Origin: Halobacteriovoraceae bacterium
Lineage (GTDB): Bacteria > Bdellovibrionota > Bacteriovoracia > Bacteriovoracales > Bacteriovoracaceae
Assembly (NCBI GenBank): GCA_002712005.1
Contig: PASP01000015.1
Location: 154,804 to 218,803, forward strand
Direction of reading: 5' to 3'
DNA length: 64,000 bases
The position numbers were made by a program, and so were the translations under genes. The notes under the pieces were generated by a model, which saw only the letters and a list, made by a program, of their open reading frames with translations, was not told the DNA's origin and made no database searches. The first letter of the stretch is position 1; the number at the start of each line of letters is the position of its first letter. This document shows positions 11,001 to 20,040 of the stretch, piece after piece.

Positions 11001-11882
11001 AAGTCTTCTTTGGATACTCTTGTGAAAAGCTTCAATGTCTCCGTAGACTTCAATTTTATTCTTAAGTGTTGTTATACCTGACTTTGAAAGGGATAAACTA
11101 CTAATCAAGTGTTCCATTCGATCAACACCACCAACATTGGTGATGGCATAGCGAAAGGTATCCTCTCCAGGATATTGGACAATGAAAATTTTATTATAAT
11201 TACTGGATATTGTTTTTACTTCTCCTATTATTTCTCCGCCACGAAAACCAACATTCTGTTTAAATTCTCTAGGATCTGAGAGATGAAACTCCATCGCTCT
11301 ACCAGAATCTGCAGCTTCCCAGAATATTCCTCGTGTGGTGCGATTGGAAATGTAGTGCTCGGCCTCTAAAGTCTGTTCTTCGACTTTCATAATCTTAGGT
11401 TCAAGTTCTTGGGCCTTCTTTTCAGCTACTCCAATTTTTGGAGAACCTATATCGTCACCATTATCAAAAGCATCAATGACATAAGAGTCAGAGAGTTTAT
11501 TCTTAAAAAAGTTATATCCCCATTCGACATCGGCCATAGAAGGGTTCAATGGAGGTGAACTTTGAGATAGGGCCTTATGAACTACGAGGTCATATTGTTT
11601 GGGATTATTAAGATCTTCGTAAGTAAGATCCAGCTCCATAATTCTATCAGGGGTGAGAGCGTAAAGAGCAGAAACAAGTTCGTCGCTTACTTTACCTTTT
11701 TTGAATTCTACCAGCTCAGTGAGATAGTAGTGAAACTTATCCACAGCAAGTAGATATTGAAGTCTGCTAACTTCTTCCTGAGAATAACTAGCAATCGTTC
11801 TTTGACCAGAAAACTGAATCGTAGAACATGAGCTGAAAGTAAAGCTGATAACGAGAAGTAGGGAGAGTAATCTTCTTAACAT
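8076..11882 (-). CDS. Giant lipoprotein with nucleoside-phosphorylase-like and ADP-ribosyltransferase-like domains
   Basis: 1268 residues. A signal peptide ends in a lipobox (FSSC, Cys19). Around residues 425-560 lies a nucleoside-phosphorylase-like core: WGDEIYPIASALKNTG, then YSGTAGALPNRGLTVGD near residue 450 (the phosphate/ribose loop GTAG...GD pattern of PNP/UDP phosphorylases), and VEVEGKYL and MVSDVISSDGET, resembling the ME.. and S-D active-site segments. Near residue 895 an EEYGHLKQ segment resembles a degenerate HExxH helix. The C-terminus (about 1050-1200) shows R-S-E landmarks of ADP-ribosyltransferases: VLFRGL (about 1067), SPFISLS (about 1140) and SEREQ (about 1182, ExE). The middle is unrecognised. 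Domain calls rest on motifs by eye. An envelope-anchored or delivered effector is inference. Confidence 0.65.
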   Translation of the reverse strand: MLRRLLSLLLVISFTFSSCSTIQFSGQRTIASYSQEEVSRLQYLLAVDKFHYYLTELVEFKKGKVSDELVSALYALTPDRIMELDLTYEDLNNPKQYDLVVHKALSQSSPPLNPSMADVEWGYNFFKNKLSDSYVIDAFDNGDDIGSPKIGVAEKKAQELEPKIMKVEEQTLEAEHYISNRTTRGIFWEAADSGRAMEFHLSDPREFKQNVGFRGGEIIGEVKTISSNYNKIFIVQYPGEDTFRYAITNVGGVDRMEHLISSLSLSKSGITTLKNKIEVYGDIEAFHKSIQRRLENMLGSLPKADRLIIGQKSGIETFFYTYWKVLALKNIYDNKPELLDGVASAKDQEKLNALIKDPSQFDLGKHKGIVDKSFAKIKKEVEQDYPDLLPKRFKQFDFDNFLASISDLEFSDSNGKPVRWRLISNVWGDEIYPIASALKNTGHDKVVYSGTAGALPNRGLTVGDMVIPGSLKTDEASEIIGQAEFNVEGSKHGKVLGHVGSPFDETNAWLDKSLQQGIDLVEVEGKYLTQVFGADNVSLYLMVSDVISSDGETLAHASSSKRKAMLQSFIHTMADIDSGGLIKEASSAANELQTIRAIVEEAIGGKGDVFKHLLISRYLDEGYIPTLEDVLKDADEIPTFSDNFFHTRLSEPSSVMTKVFAAIEGDKPDLAISRNFLEGNFNPKTDKLEVRLVAIGEHQRANIEAALQQFNSELDDVSDLFDLKVVDEIGADEKFVQIEAPKSVDSDVFFKMYSHFALKKTGLDYSVTNSANVTFKFLPTEVTENVCDISAKNFCATAYFSPGKKVRELAQSFRNLFKNTAFKSKFDQYISRANNGSLYGFSKTSGMKYTVKKEIVNSLPNGSLGQIIPEFDAKDGLVIKVQFTKEGWERPEVVLEEYGHLKQIFGESSKELFHDPFHWAALSLNAQQGSNRSKEVLAEAESDVLSIIKGLSQELSVNSSAVDTYLEARQVEVDALQKSIDKELRAENKARRSMAKNWRSVQSALEKESLKLDDYIAANNRKKVVELISTYLPWEEMEPTEINAWRNWLDTMERPNADYSANEKIVLFRGLADDLVRDSDDGGHFLMSSMLTKNQGNYSRRLRSLKTYRDKLADQAQGYPFKVTSIINSLKGHSVNTVGSPFISLSYADKASAFSGTEKNMAVLSVPRERLIDNLISGFSSEREQMVPLILFPDEILTIESGVNNRELESIAAQKMGRALTSYEKGSPAVLDPLEATKNYWDFISRASHNAPKGGSCDKVLKEIFELD

Positions 11883-12130
11883 TTTATTTAGTCCTTGCGC
11901 ATAGACATTGAATAATAATGCTTGTCGGCAAAAAGGTGACTAAAATTGAGTGAGATTTGTGCCCAAATATTAAATACTTATAAACTTTTTTAATTTTTCC
12001 TAGAGGACTTCAATAGGATTATATTTAAATCTGATTAAGTTAGTCAGTTGTAAGGGGAAGTTGGATGACAATGATTTGGTATCTAGCTAAGGTTGCGTTC
12101 TTTAAAAATTTAATTCTGATTAGGGGTGCT

Positions 12131-13105
12131 ATGAAGTCTTTTTCTAGTCTAACGATATTCTTATTTCTCTGTTTAATTTTTACGGCTCAGTCACGTGCTC
12201 AATCGAGTTTCTGTATAGATTGGGAGGATGAAAAAGAACTGGGCCAAATGCCTCCAGAGCACATTAATGAATCAAGTGGTCTTGTAGCATCAAGGCAATT
12301 TGGCGATCGCCTTTATCATATCAATGACTCTGGTGATGGGCCTTTCTTCTATGTTACAGACCTTCAAGGAAACTTGATTCAGAAAGTTCAATTCATGGAT
12401 GATAAACCCAGAGATATTGAAGATCTGACAATTGGTATCTATAAAGGTGAGCTTGCTCTTTTCTTATCTGATATGGGTGACAATAACGAGACACGACCTA
12501 GAATCTCTCTCTATATTATAAAAGAGCTCGAGCAATGGCCTGAACGTGTTGAGCTTATGGATCTCGTTGATTTAACTTATCCCGATGGAAGTCACGATGC
12601 TGAATCCGTATCCTATGCCAATGGAGAAGTTTTCTTTTTAACAAAGAAAGTTGACTGGAATGAGAGAAGGGCAATTGATGCAGGACTTTATTCTGTCGCT
12701 ATTTCCACCTTGGAAAAAAGAGAGCCCTTTGATCTCACTCGAATTGAACTCACAAAGAAGCTAAGCTTAAATCTTCCTTTTCTTCTCTATAATTATAATT
12801 TGTGGGGAAGAATTGCCACGGGAATGGATGTTCATCCTGATGGAACGCAATTTGCGATTCTTACTTATGGGGCCATTTTAGTGGTCAATAAAAGTCTTGA
12901 TCTCTTAGATGCTGTTTCTGGAAACGTTAAAGAATGGGAAGAAAAGAAAGACTATTTGATCATAAGAACACCCTATACTCCTCAACAAGAAGCAGTAGCA
13001 TACGCTCAAGATGGGAATTCTCTTCTCTTTACAACCGAGTATAAGAAGCGCTTTGGGAAGAATCCAATTTATTCCCTAGGATGTAAAAAAACTCTTCAAC
13101 AATAG
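12131..13105 (+). CDS. Secreted protein of unknown function, probable beta-propeller
   Basis: Recognised as a recurring secreted bacterial family rather than a named enzyme: the phrases INESSGLVAS, YHINDSGDG, DIEDLTIG and LFLSDMGDNNETRPR recur in propeller-like proteins that begin with an 'is there a discrepancy, evidence of visit' style D-rich repeat. ATG at 12131 is chosen because it follows AGGGG with good spacing and opens directly into a signal peptide (MKSFSSLTIFLFLCLIF...SRAQ). An upstream in-frame ATG at 12065 also has a ribosome-binding site and would add 22 residues. About 324 residues. Acidic metal-binding loops are suggested by the D/N-rich motifs. Activity unknown. Confidence 0.7.
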   Translation: MKSFSSLTIFLFLCLIFTAQSRAQSSFCIDWEDEKELGQMPPEHINESSGLVASRQFGDRLYHINDSGDGPFFYVTDLQGNLIQKVQFMDDKPRDIEDLTIGIYKGELALFLSDMGDNNETRPRISLYIIKELEQWPERVELMDLVDLTYPDGSHDAESVSYANGEVFFLTKKVDWNERRAIDAGLYSVAISTLEKREPFDLTRIELTKKLSLNLPFLLYNYNLWGRIATGMDVHPDGTQFAILTYGAILVVNKSLDLLDAVSGNVKEWEEKKDYLIIRTPYTPQQEAVAYAQDGNSLLFTTEYKKRFGKNPIYSLGCKKTLQQ

Positions 13106-13166
13106 CCCTAGAATCTCTAACAAATAGGCCCTATACTAGTCCATAGACGTAAGTATAGGGGTATTT

Positions 13167-14615
13167 GTGGATTTGAAAAATAAACTCGATTTAAATGGTC
13201 TTTTAAGACTTAATGGTGAAGTAAAGAAAATCTTTTTCTATCGTATTTGTGGCACCGGAATGGGAGCTGCGTCTTGTTTACTCAGAGAGAAAGGATATGA
13301 AGTTGAAGGGGCTGACCTTAACTTCTATCCCCCTATGTCTACTTATCTTGAAAATACTCAGATCCCCCTTCATAAAATTGATGAACTTAATTGGGACGAT
13401 TTAAAGGAATTTGATCTCATTGTTGTAGGAAATGTTGTTCCAAGAATGGGAGAGGATGCTCGTAAAATTGAATCTCTTGGCGTACCCTTTTGTTCATTCC
13501 CCGCTCTGATGGGGGCTTTTATTCTGAATGATAGAAATGTTGTTGGAGTGGCCGGTACTCATGGTAAAACGACGACAACTTATTTTCTAACCCAAATCTT
13601 TGAAAATCTTGGTCATAAACCAGGATACTTCATTGGTGGCGTTTTAGACGGCAGACCTTCCTCACAATTAGGGGACGGCCGGTATTTCTTTATAGAATCA
13701 GATGAGTATGATTCGGCCTATTTTGAAAAGATTTCAAAATTTAGAAGTTATTGCCTTAATCATATGATTCTAACTTCTTTGGAATTCGATCATGCTGATA
13801 TTTTTAATAGTATAGATGATATTAAAGATGAATTCCGTGAAGTTTTAAAGGACCTAAAAGGTCATATCATTGCTAATGTAGACTATAATGCTGTTGAAGA
13901 TTTGAAGCTTGAATTTGATCAATGTCGATGGGTTCCCTATGGTCTACGTTCAGACTATGGGCCAAGAGTAAAAGAGGAATCTGTTAAAGGTACTGTCTTT
14001 GAAGTTAAATATAAAAAAGATTGGCTGAGCTTTAAAACGAATGTGGTGGGTTCTCACAATATATTAAATCTGACTACTTGTATTCTCTTTGCATTAGAAG
14101 AGGGGTTCTCTAAAGATGAGGTCGATAAGGCCATTGCAGAACTTTCTTTTGTTAAGCGTAGACAAGAGCTGAGAGGAATATATAAGAATTCTATTGTTAT
14201 TGATGACTTTGCTCATCACCCTCGAAGCGTAAAGTGTACAATTGACTCTATTAAAACAAAGTTTCCCGATAAGTTTATTACAGTTGTTCTTGAGCCAAAC
14301 TCCGCTACGGCTCGAAGTAATATTTTTCAAGAAGAGTTTTCTGATTCACTACTTAGAGCGGATCATGTTCTTTTTGCAAAACCTGAAAGGGCTACGACAG
14401 TAAAGTCTGCAGACAATCTAGACTTTGATCAACTTGTTGGAGAGCTTTCTCAAAGCAAAATTCCAGCAGAAATTTATTCGGATCTAAGCTCTTTACAAGC
14501 TCGTATTGATGAAATGGCCAATGAAAATAACCTTTTTCTTATCCTTAGCAATGGTACTTGTCTTGGTCTTTGGAAGTCTGAATTTGCTTCAGAACTAAAG
14601 CCTATCAACATTTAG
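13167..14615 (+). CDS. mpl: UDP-N-acetylmuramate:L-Ala-gamma-D-Glu-meso-DAP ligase
   Basis: 482 residues, a Mur-ligase-family enzyme that reattaches recycled murein tripeptide to UDP-MurNAc. Seen: the N-terminal nucleotide-binding fold starting with RICGTGMGAASCLLREKGY, the P-loop GTHGKTTTT at residues 130-138, the ESDEYDSAYF metal/carbamate region characteristic of Mpl, and DDFAHHPRSVK in the C-terminal domain. In MurC the corresponding start is GIGGxGM; the [F/Y]xxICGTGMG form and ESDEYD favour Mpl. GTG start at 13167 with AGGGG 7 bases upstream. Murein recycling fits a predator that digests prey cell wall, but that link is inference. Confidence 0.9.
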   Translation: MDLKNKLDLNGLLRLNGEVKKIFFYRICGTGMGAASCLLREKGYEVEGADLNFYPPMSTYLENTQIPLHKIDELNWDDLKEFDLIVVGNVVPRMGEDARKIESLGVPFCSFPALMGAFILNDRNVVGVAGTHGKTTTTYFLTQIFENLGHKPGYFIGGVLDGRPSSQLGDGRYFFIESDEYDSAYFEKISKFRSYCLNHMILTSLEFDHADIFNSIDDIKDEFREVLKDLKGHIIANVDYNAVEDLKLEFDQCRWVPYGLRSDYGPRVKEESVKGTVFEVKYKKDWLSFKTNVVGSHNILNLTTCILFALEEGFSKDEVDKAIAELSFVKRRQELRGIYKNSIVIDDFAHHPRSVKCTIDSIKTKFPDKFITVVLEPNSATARSNIFQEEFSDSLLRADHVLFAKPERATTVKSADNLDFDQLVGELSQSKIPAEIYSDLSSLQARIDEMANENNLFLILSNGTCLGLWKSEFASELKPINI

Positions 14616-14637
14616 TTTGAGTAAAGAAGAGGAGACC

Positions 14638-16386
14638 ATGCTAAGTATTAGAAAGAACATTTATATTCTCGTCCTCATTGTCTCCTTTTTTAGAATTGAA
14701 CCCTCTTGGTCTATTTCACAAGAAGATTTAAAAGAAAATTTCACTTTAATTCAAAAGAGAATGAAGAAAAATCCAGAATCAATTGAGAAAACATTCTGGA
14801 CTCTTCATAAGAAGTTTTCAAAACAGCTTTGTACTCCTGGTACCGAGGAGAAATTTTGGGATCTTTTTAGAAACTTTAGAGGAGATGGACATTACCTACC
14901 AAAAACATTGGAAGGCAAGTTAGATAGAAATACTCTCTATCGCTATATTCCTGAGATTAAAAAGAAGAAGAGTTGGATTGTTGAGTAGATCATCGATCTA
15001 AAAAAGAAAAAGAACTTTAAAGCTGAATTGAAAGAATTGAAATCTCTTGAAAAAGATATCGATACTTTGATCCGTTATAAAGAAATCTATGAAGATTCAA
15101 ATAATGAAACTGAGAAAGTCCTTTATAAAGACAAATCAAAATATTTGATGATCAAGTTTAGAAAGAACTTTAACGATTTCATTTTGAAAGTACCTTATTT
15201 AACTTCATATCGTTTTCCTGTTGATCACTTCGAATTGAGAGAGAATTATGATGAAGTTAAGTATGGTCAAACCCCAGAGCAAAAAAAGAGAGCGAACGAA
15301 GTTTATTTTTATAGAAAAATTGTTCAAGATGGAGCTGAAGATCCTAATGGCTCATCTTCTGATTTATTCTTACGTTCTATGATTGATACGTTGGTTCTTA
15401 AATTCAAAGAAGCTCCTGAGCTTCTCACTGAAGAACTAAGATATGATTTGAACTCCGCATTTTCAGGGTTAGAGAGGCAGTTGAAAAGAGGACCTCAGGG
15501 ACAAGTCAGAAGAATGAGAGTTTGGCGAAATAAGATTTCTCGCCAGATTTCCTATTATGAAGATATTAAAAAGAATAAGGTGAAAGTGGGAAGCCACTAT
15601 GAGTCGGGCGATCAAGTTATAGAAACTTCTGTTAAAGCAAAGAAAGAACTGCAAGACTTTGTATATTCTAAGCACAAGGAAGTTTATGACTTTTGGAAAA
15701 ATGAAGATGAGGCCTATCAAGCCCTCTATGTGTTAGTGACTACGCTATTTAATGAAGTCGGTGGAATTGATGGTAAAGAGGCCATGGAAAGAAGGGATGT
15801 TCTTCAAGTTGTTATTAATAGATATTTTCATCCCAAATATAATTTTATTCCTGAACATGATTATCTTTACCCTTATTTTACTCCCAAAGACTTTAAAGGT
15901 GATTGGCAAAAGCATCCTTGGTTAAATGTTATGTTTAAAGAAGGGGAGTTTTCTTTTACCTATTATTTTATTCACGGTGCAATACGCGTTTTTTGTCCGG
16001 ATCAAACTTGGGCCGGTCGAAAACTTAGAAATGAAAACCTGGATCTCTCTATTGAAGCCTTGGCCAATTTTGATGGGGACTTTAAAGGGATTCGCTATTT
16101 CTCACGGGCCAGTATGTTGGGAAGAATTTCAATGGATAAGATATGGAGTGGCTATTTGCCAATTCCAGAAAGAGCGGGAGTGAAGATACCCTTGAAAAGA
16201 CAAACGTCTCTTTTAAAAGCCTATAAAAGTAAGAACTACGACTATCTCTATCACTTTACCGATCCCAAGCAGAGAAGATTCAAAGTTCTCCAGATAGAGG
16301 ACAAGACTTACTCTCTAGATTTAGAGACCGAGAAGTTTTATTTATACCGTAGTCCTCATTACTTTAAATACTTTTCCGCTGAGTAA
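14638..16386 (+). pseudogene. Secreted protein gene interrupted by an in-frame TAG at 14986-14988
   Basis: Two open stretches (14638-14988 and 14989-16386) lie in the same frame and are separated only by a single TAG. Reading through gives a continuous coding-like Lys-rich sequence (SWIVE-stop-IIDLKKKK). The first part starts at ATG 14638 after GAGGAG and has a signal peptide (about residues 1-28, IYILVLIVSFFRIEPSWS). The intact product would have about 582 residues. The downstream part contains FNEVGGIDGKEAMERRDVLQVVINRY, vaguely like helical lysozyme/cell-wall hydrolase folds, but I cannot assign a family. It is either a recent nonsense mutation, a sequencing error, or readthrough. A separate downstream start at TTG 15028 has no good ribosome-binding site. 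Confidence 0.65.
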
Positions 16387-16494
16387 GAATCTGTGTAGAA
16401 AGTTCTTTATCTAGCTCTAACCTATTGTCGTCACGTTAATAAAAAGTTATATTGGATAGATTAGTGTATTATTTGTTTACCTAATTTATTTAGT

Positions 16495-16512
16495 CCTTCA
16501 ACCATGCGAAGG
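16495..16512 (+). promoter_or_regulatory. Small hairpin just upstream of metK ribosome-binding site
   Basis: CCTTC (16495-16499) and GAAGG (16508-16512) form a 5-bp stem with an 8-base loop, ending 8 bases before the metK Shine-Dalgarno GGAGAT at 16521. Its position could affect translation initiation, and metK is a classic SAM-feedback target. I see no recognisable SAM riboswitch consensus, so this stays speculative. Confidence 0.2.
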
Positions 16513-16530
16513 ATGACAGTGGAGATAGAT

Positions 16531-17685
16531 ATGTTAAAGAATTTTGTATTTACTTCTGAATCAGTTACAGAAGGTCACCCAGATAAAATTGCTGATGGTA
16601 TCTCGGATGCGATTTTAGATACTATGCTGGCTCAAGATCCAAAGTCACGTGTAGCTTGTGAAACTATGGTGACTACTGGAATGGCGGTGATTGCAGGGGA
16701 AATTACAACGAAAGCTCAAATTGATTTTCAAGAAGTTGTAAGAAATAAAATCCGTGATATTGGATATGATCATTCAGATAAAGGTTTTGATGGCAATACT
16801 TGTTCAGTACTTGTTGCTCTTGATAAGCAATCTCCAGAAATTGCCCAAGGGGTGAATGAAGGTGAAGGCGATCACAAAGAGCAAGGAGCTGGTGACCAAG
16901 GTCTTATGTTTGGATACGCTGTTAATGAAGCGGAAAACCTAATGCCTTATACAATAGACCTTTCTCATAAACTGGCTTTAAGACTTACTGAGATCAGAAA
17001 AAATGGAGTAGCTCCTCTTCTTAGACCAGATGGTAAGACTCAAGTTTCCGCTGAGTATGTAGATGGTAAAATTACTCGTTTAAAAAATATTGTAATTTCA
17101 ACTCAACATGCTGAAGAACTCTCACAGAAGCAAATTAAAGAGCTTCTACGTGAAGAAGTGATTAATAAAGTAATCCCAAGTGATCTCATTGATAATGATA
17201 CTAAAATTTGGACGAATCCAACTGGAAAGTTTGTGATTGGTGGTCCAATGGGTGACTGTGGATTAACCGGTCGTAAAATTATCGTTGATACTTATGGAGG
17301 TCATGGAGCTCACGGTGGTGGTGCTTTCTCTGGAAAAGATCCAACTAAGGTTGACCGTTCTGCAGCCTATGCTGCTCGCCACGCAGCTAAGCATATTGTT
17401 GCTGCTGGACTAGCGGATAGAGCTCTAGTACAGGTTGCATACGCTATTGGTGTTGCAGAGCCTATGAGTTTTCTTGTTGAAACTTATGGAACAGAAAAAG
17501 TAGATATTAATAAGCTTACAGAAGCTGTGAATAAGACTTTTGATATGAGACCTAAGGCCATTATTGATCGTCTAGATTTACTTAAGCCTATTTATGCTCC
17601 TAGTTCTGCCTATGGCCACTTTGGAAGAGATATCTTTCCTTGGGAAAAATTAGATAAATTAGAAGAGCTAAAATCTCATTTTTAA
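16531..17685 (+). CDS. metK: S-adenosylmethionine synthetase
   Basis: About 384 residues from the chosen start, the normal family length. It makes S-adenosylmethionine from methionine and ATP. Seen: [16 protein letters not shown] at the N-terminus (catalytic His and Mg-binding Asp), the flexible gating loop region [33 protein letters not shown] (methionine/ATP binding) and [22 protein letters not shown] at 16531 is preferred over the upstream in-frame ATG at 16504: it has GGAGAT at 16521 and opens right into the conserved domain. A strong terminator follows at 17711. Confidence 0.97.
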   Translation: MLKNFVFTSESVTEGHPDKIADGISDAILDTMLAQDPKSRVACETMVTTGMAVIAGEITTKAQIDFQEVVRNKIRDIGYDHSDKGFDGNTCSVLVALDKQSPEIAQGVNEGEGDHKEQGAGDQGLMFGYAVNEAENLMPYTIDLSHKLALRLTEIRKNGVAPLLRPDGKTQVSAEYVDGKITRLKNIVISTQHAEELSQKQIKELLREEVINKVIPSDLIDNDTKIWTNPTGKFVIGGPMGDCGLTGRKIIVDTYGGHGAHGGGAFSGKDPTKVDRSAAYAARHAAKHIVAAGLADRALVQVAYAIGVAEPMSFLVETYGTEKVDINKLTEAVNKTFDMRPKAIIDRLDLLKPIYAPSSAYGHFGRDIFPWEKLDKLEELKSHF

Positions 17686-17710
17686 TTTAGAATAAAAGTA
17701 TGAATAGTGA

Positions 17711-17736
17711 GGGGCCTATTTTAGGCCCCTTTTTTT
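17711..17736 (+). terminator. Rho-independent terminator after metK
   Basis: GGGGCC (17711-17716) pairs with GGCCCC (17724-17729) across a short TATTTTA loop and is followed by a run of seven T. It ends the metK transcript. Confidence 0.9.
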
Positions 17737-17756
17737 AGCCTCAGAATTTAATTAAT

Positions 17757-17993
17757 ATGGAAGATACACTCTTTTTTATTTTTCGCTACATTCCTTTTTG
17801 GTCCATTCCTTTGGGAATGATCAGTCTTCAATTTGGTTATATTTATTGGATAAAAGAAATCCGTTGGGTTTCTTATTCTTTCTATGCAACAGGATTTATT
17901 TGTTTCCTCTTTCTTTCTTATTATATTTACGCTGGAAGTCCCGATGGCTCGGCGCGCATCTTAGATAATCTCTTTAGAGAAGTGAAGAGATAG
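17757..17993 (+). CDS. Small hydrophobic membrane protein, unknown function
   Basis: 78 residues rich in Phe, Ile and Tyr, with two predicted membrane helices (about residues 10-30 and 38-58) and a short basic C-terminal tail. No homology is recognised. The ATG lacks an obvious ribosome-binding site and lies 20 bp after the metK terminator, so it would need its own promoter. Composition favours a real inner-membrane protein over a chance ORF, but confidence is moderate. Confidence 0.5.
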   Translation: MEDTLFFIFRYIPFWSIPLGMISLQFGYIYWIKEIRWVSYSFYATGFICFLFLSYYIYAGSPDGSARILDNLFREVKR

Positions 17994-18124
17994 AAACTAA
18001 GTCATTGAAAATATAACTCACTAAAAAAGTACAATTTTCCCAGTGTCGATAAATTGACACTGACCGCTGGATTGGCTACGATTTCTCTAGACCAAGTCTT
18101 TTGGTCAACAGCAAGGGAACATTC

Positions 18125-19681
18125 GTGAAGGATTTAGACTTTTTACACGCAACGTTTGATAGTGAAGAAAGTGGTGAAGTGAAAGCTCTTCCTACAATCT
18201 ATCTTGTCGAAGATGATCAAATTCTTGGTCGTGCAATTCAAAGATATTTAAAAAAATCATTAGGACTAGAAGTGGTCTATTTCGATAATCCTAATTCATG
18301 TATTGAATTCTTTAACGAGCAAAAAGCTACGAAAGAGTTTGTAGAATCCTTTTGTCTCGTCTCAGACATTAGTTTTTCTCAAGGTGGACCAGATGGTCTA
18401 CTTCTTGTGGATATCTTAAGAGAGAAGGGCTTAAGCTTTGTCTCTATTGTCATGACTGGATTTGCTTCCATTGAAACCGCTATTATGGCGACGAAGAAAG
18501 GTGTATTTCACTATCTCACTAAGCCTTTTGAGTTAGATGTACTTTCTGATCTTGTTGTAAAGGCCCTTACTCTTAAATTAGGAGTTAAAAAGGAAAGCAT
18601 ATTACAGGCTAAGAAAATTAAAGAAGAAGAAGCTCTTAAGAAGGCTCCTGGAGGAGCCTACAACTCGAGCATTGCTCTAGAGTCACCTACTGAGGACGAT
18701 GTCTTCAATGGGATAATCGGTCGATCTAGTGGAATGAAGGCCGTTTTTGAGCGCATAACAAAAGTCGCTGCCTCTGATTCTACAGTTCTTATCAATGGGG
18801 CTTCTGGTACAGGGAAGGAATTAGTGGCCAGGGCCATTCATACTCTTTCCCCTCGTACAGATAAAGAACTTGTAAGCGTAAACTGTGGAGCGATTCCAGG
18901 TGAACTCTTAGAGTCTGAACTATTCGGACATGTTAAAGGTGCCTTTACAGGAGCTATTTCTGATCGCAAAGGACGATTTGAAATTGCTCATAAAGGAACA
19001 ATTTTTCTCGATGAAATTGGTGATATGCCTCTTTTATTGCAAGTAAAGCTACTTAGAGTGCTACAAAATAGAGAAATTGAAAGAGTGGGTGGCTCAGGTG
19101 CAACCCCAATTGATACACGAATCATAACGGCGACTCACAGAGATTTAGAACAGGCCGTTGCCGATAATAATTTTAGAGAAGATCTATTTTATAGATTAAA
19201 TGTGATTCCTGTTGTTCTCCCTTCTTTAAAAGATAGGAGAGAGGATATTCCCCTTCTTATTAGCTATTTTCTTTCTCGCTTTGTTTCAGCAGACGGTAGA
19301 AATAATGTTGAATTTCAAGATGATGTCTTAGAAGTTCTTCTTACTTATGACTGGCCTGGAAATGTAAGGGAGCTTGAAAACTTAATTGAAAGATTAGTGA
19401 TTTTAAAGGGAGGAAATACTGTTAAGATGTCGGACCTTCCTGCTAAGTTCCTACACCATCGACCAGATAAGAAATCTTCTTTTGAAAATCTCATAAGCTT
19501 GCCTGAAGAAGGTCTTGATCTCAAGTCGACTCTTTCTGATATAGAAGATTCTCTTATTGTTCAGGCCCTAGAGCTAACGGGCGGTAATAAGAATCAAGCT
19601 TCAAAGCTTTTAAAAATGAATAGAACAACACTTATTGAAAAGATGAAAAAGAAAGGCTTGATGGAGCTTTCTCTTCAATGA
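18125..19681 (+). CDS. NtrC-family sigma-54 response regulator
   Basis: About 518 residues. The receiver domain (about 25-145) has IYLVEDD and a phospho-acceptor in LVSDISF (Asp81). The AAA+ domain is complete: Walker A GASGTGKE (about 225-232), the sigma-54 contact loop GAFTGA (about 272-277), Walker B IFLDEIGD (about 293-300) and WPGNVRELENLI. A C-terminal Fis-type helix-turn-helix (GNKNQASKLLKMNRTTL) binds DNA. GTG at 18125 is chosen over TTG 18101 because AAGGGA lies 6 bases upstream. No cognate kinase is adjacent. Proximity to the flagellar block suggests flagellar control, but this is inference. Confidence 0.93.
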   Translation: MKDLDFLHATFDSEESGEVKALPTIYLVEDDQILGRAIQRYLKKSLGLEVVYFDNPNSCIEFFNEQKATKEFVESFCLVSDISFSQGGPDGLLLVDILREKGLSFVSIVMTGFASIETAIMATKKGVFHYLTKPFELDVLSDLVVKALTLKLGVKKESILQAKKIKEEEALKKAPGGAYNSSIALESPTEDDVFNGIIGRSSGMKAVFERITKVAASDSTVLINGASGTGKELVARAIHTLSPRTDKELVSVNCGAIPGELLESELFGHVKGAFTGAISDRKGRFEIAHKGTIFLDEIGDMPLLLQVKLLRVLQNREIERVGGSGATPIDTRIITATHRDLEQAVADNNFREDLFYRLNVIPVVLPSLKDRREDIPLLISYFLSRFVSADGRNNVEFQDDVLEVLLTYDWPGNVRELENLIERLVILKGGNTVKMSDLPAKFLHHRPDKKSSFENLISLPEEGLDLKSTLSDIEDSLIVQALELTGGNKNQASKLLKMNRTTLIEKMKKKGLMELSLQ

Positions 19682-20040
19682 AAAACAAAGCTAAAGTCTC
19701 TGAATCTTGAAGCTTGCTTAAAGCTAAGTAGAGATAGGGGACTTTCAGTATTTAATCTTTCTTACTCCCTACGAAATTCCTTTAAACTCCCTTGAATAGC
19801 GAAATGGTCGGGATCATTATGATACCGAGTTCTAAACTCGGTTTTTCCAAATCGATGAATTTACGTTAAGTCAAAATCTAAACAGGGATTTTTTTTCCAC
19901 GAAGAAAATATTTCCTTTTTTTTTACGCAGGAAGATGTAAAATAGAGGGGAAGTCGATGTACTTAGGAAGAGTGGATTCGGCGTGATCATAAATGTTAAT
20001 AGGTCTCCAAGGCCTAAATGAGACAGGAAGTTTCATCTCA
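19682..20040. other. Intergenic region between the NtrC regulator and the flagellar block
   Basis: About 310-360 bases without a convincing gene. It contains a terminator (19825-19846) and then an AT-rich stretch with a promoter-like TAAAAT at 19939-19944, inside the 14-mer GTAAAATAGAGGGG (19937-19950) that recurs at 59157-59170. The remaining bases show nothing else recognisable. Confidence 0.4.
19825..19846 (+). terminator. Rho-independent terminator after the NtrC regulator
   Basis: CCGAGTT (19825-19831) and AACTCGG (19835-19841) form a perfect 7-bp stem with a CTA loop, followed by five T. It separates the regulator from the TPR/flagellar unit. Confidence 0.85.

Noticed and set aside
15028..16386. 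Independent gene starting at TTG 15028
   Set aside because: TTG has no supporting ribosome-binding site and the frame continues upstream past the TAG, so it is treated as the 3' part of an interrupted gene.
16387..16530. SAM riboswitch before metK
   Set aside because: The leader is short and lacks the conserved cores of the SAM riboswitch classes I can recall; only a 5-bp hairpin is visible.
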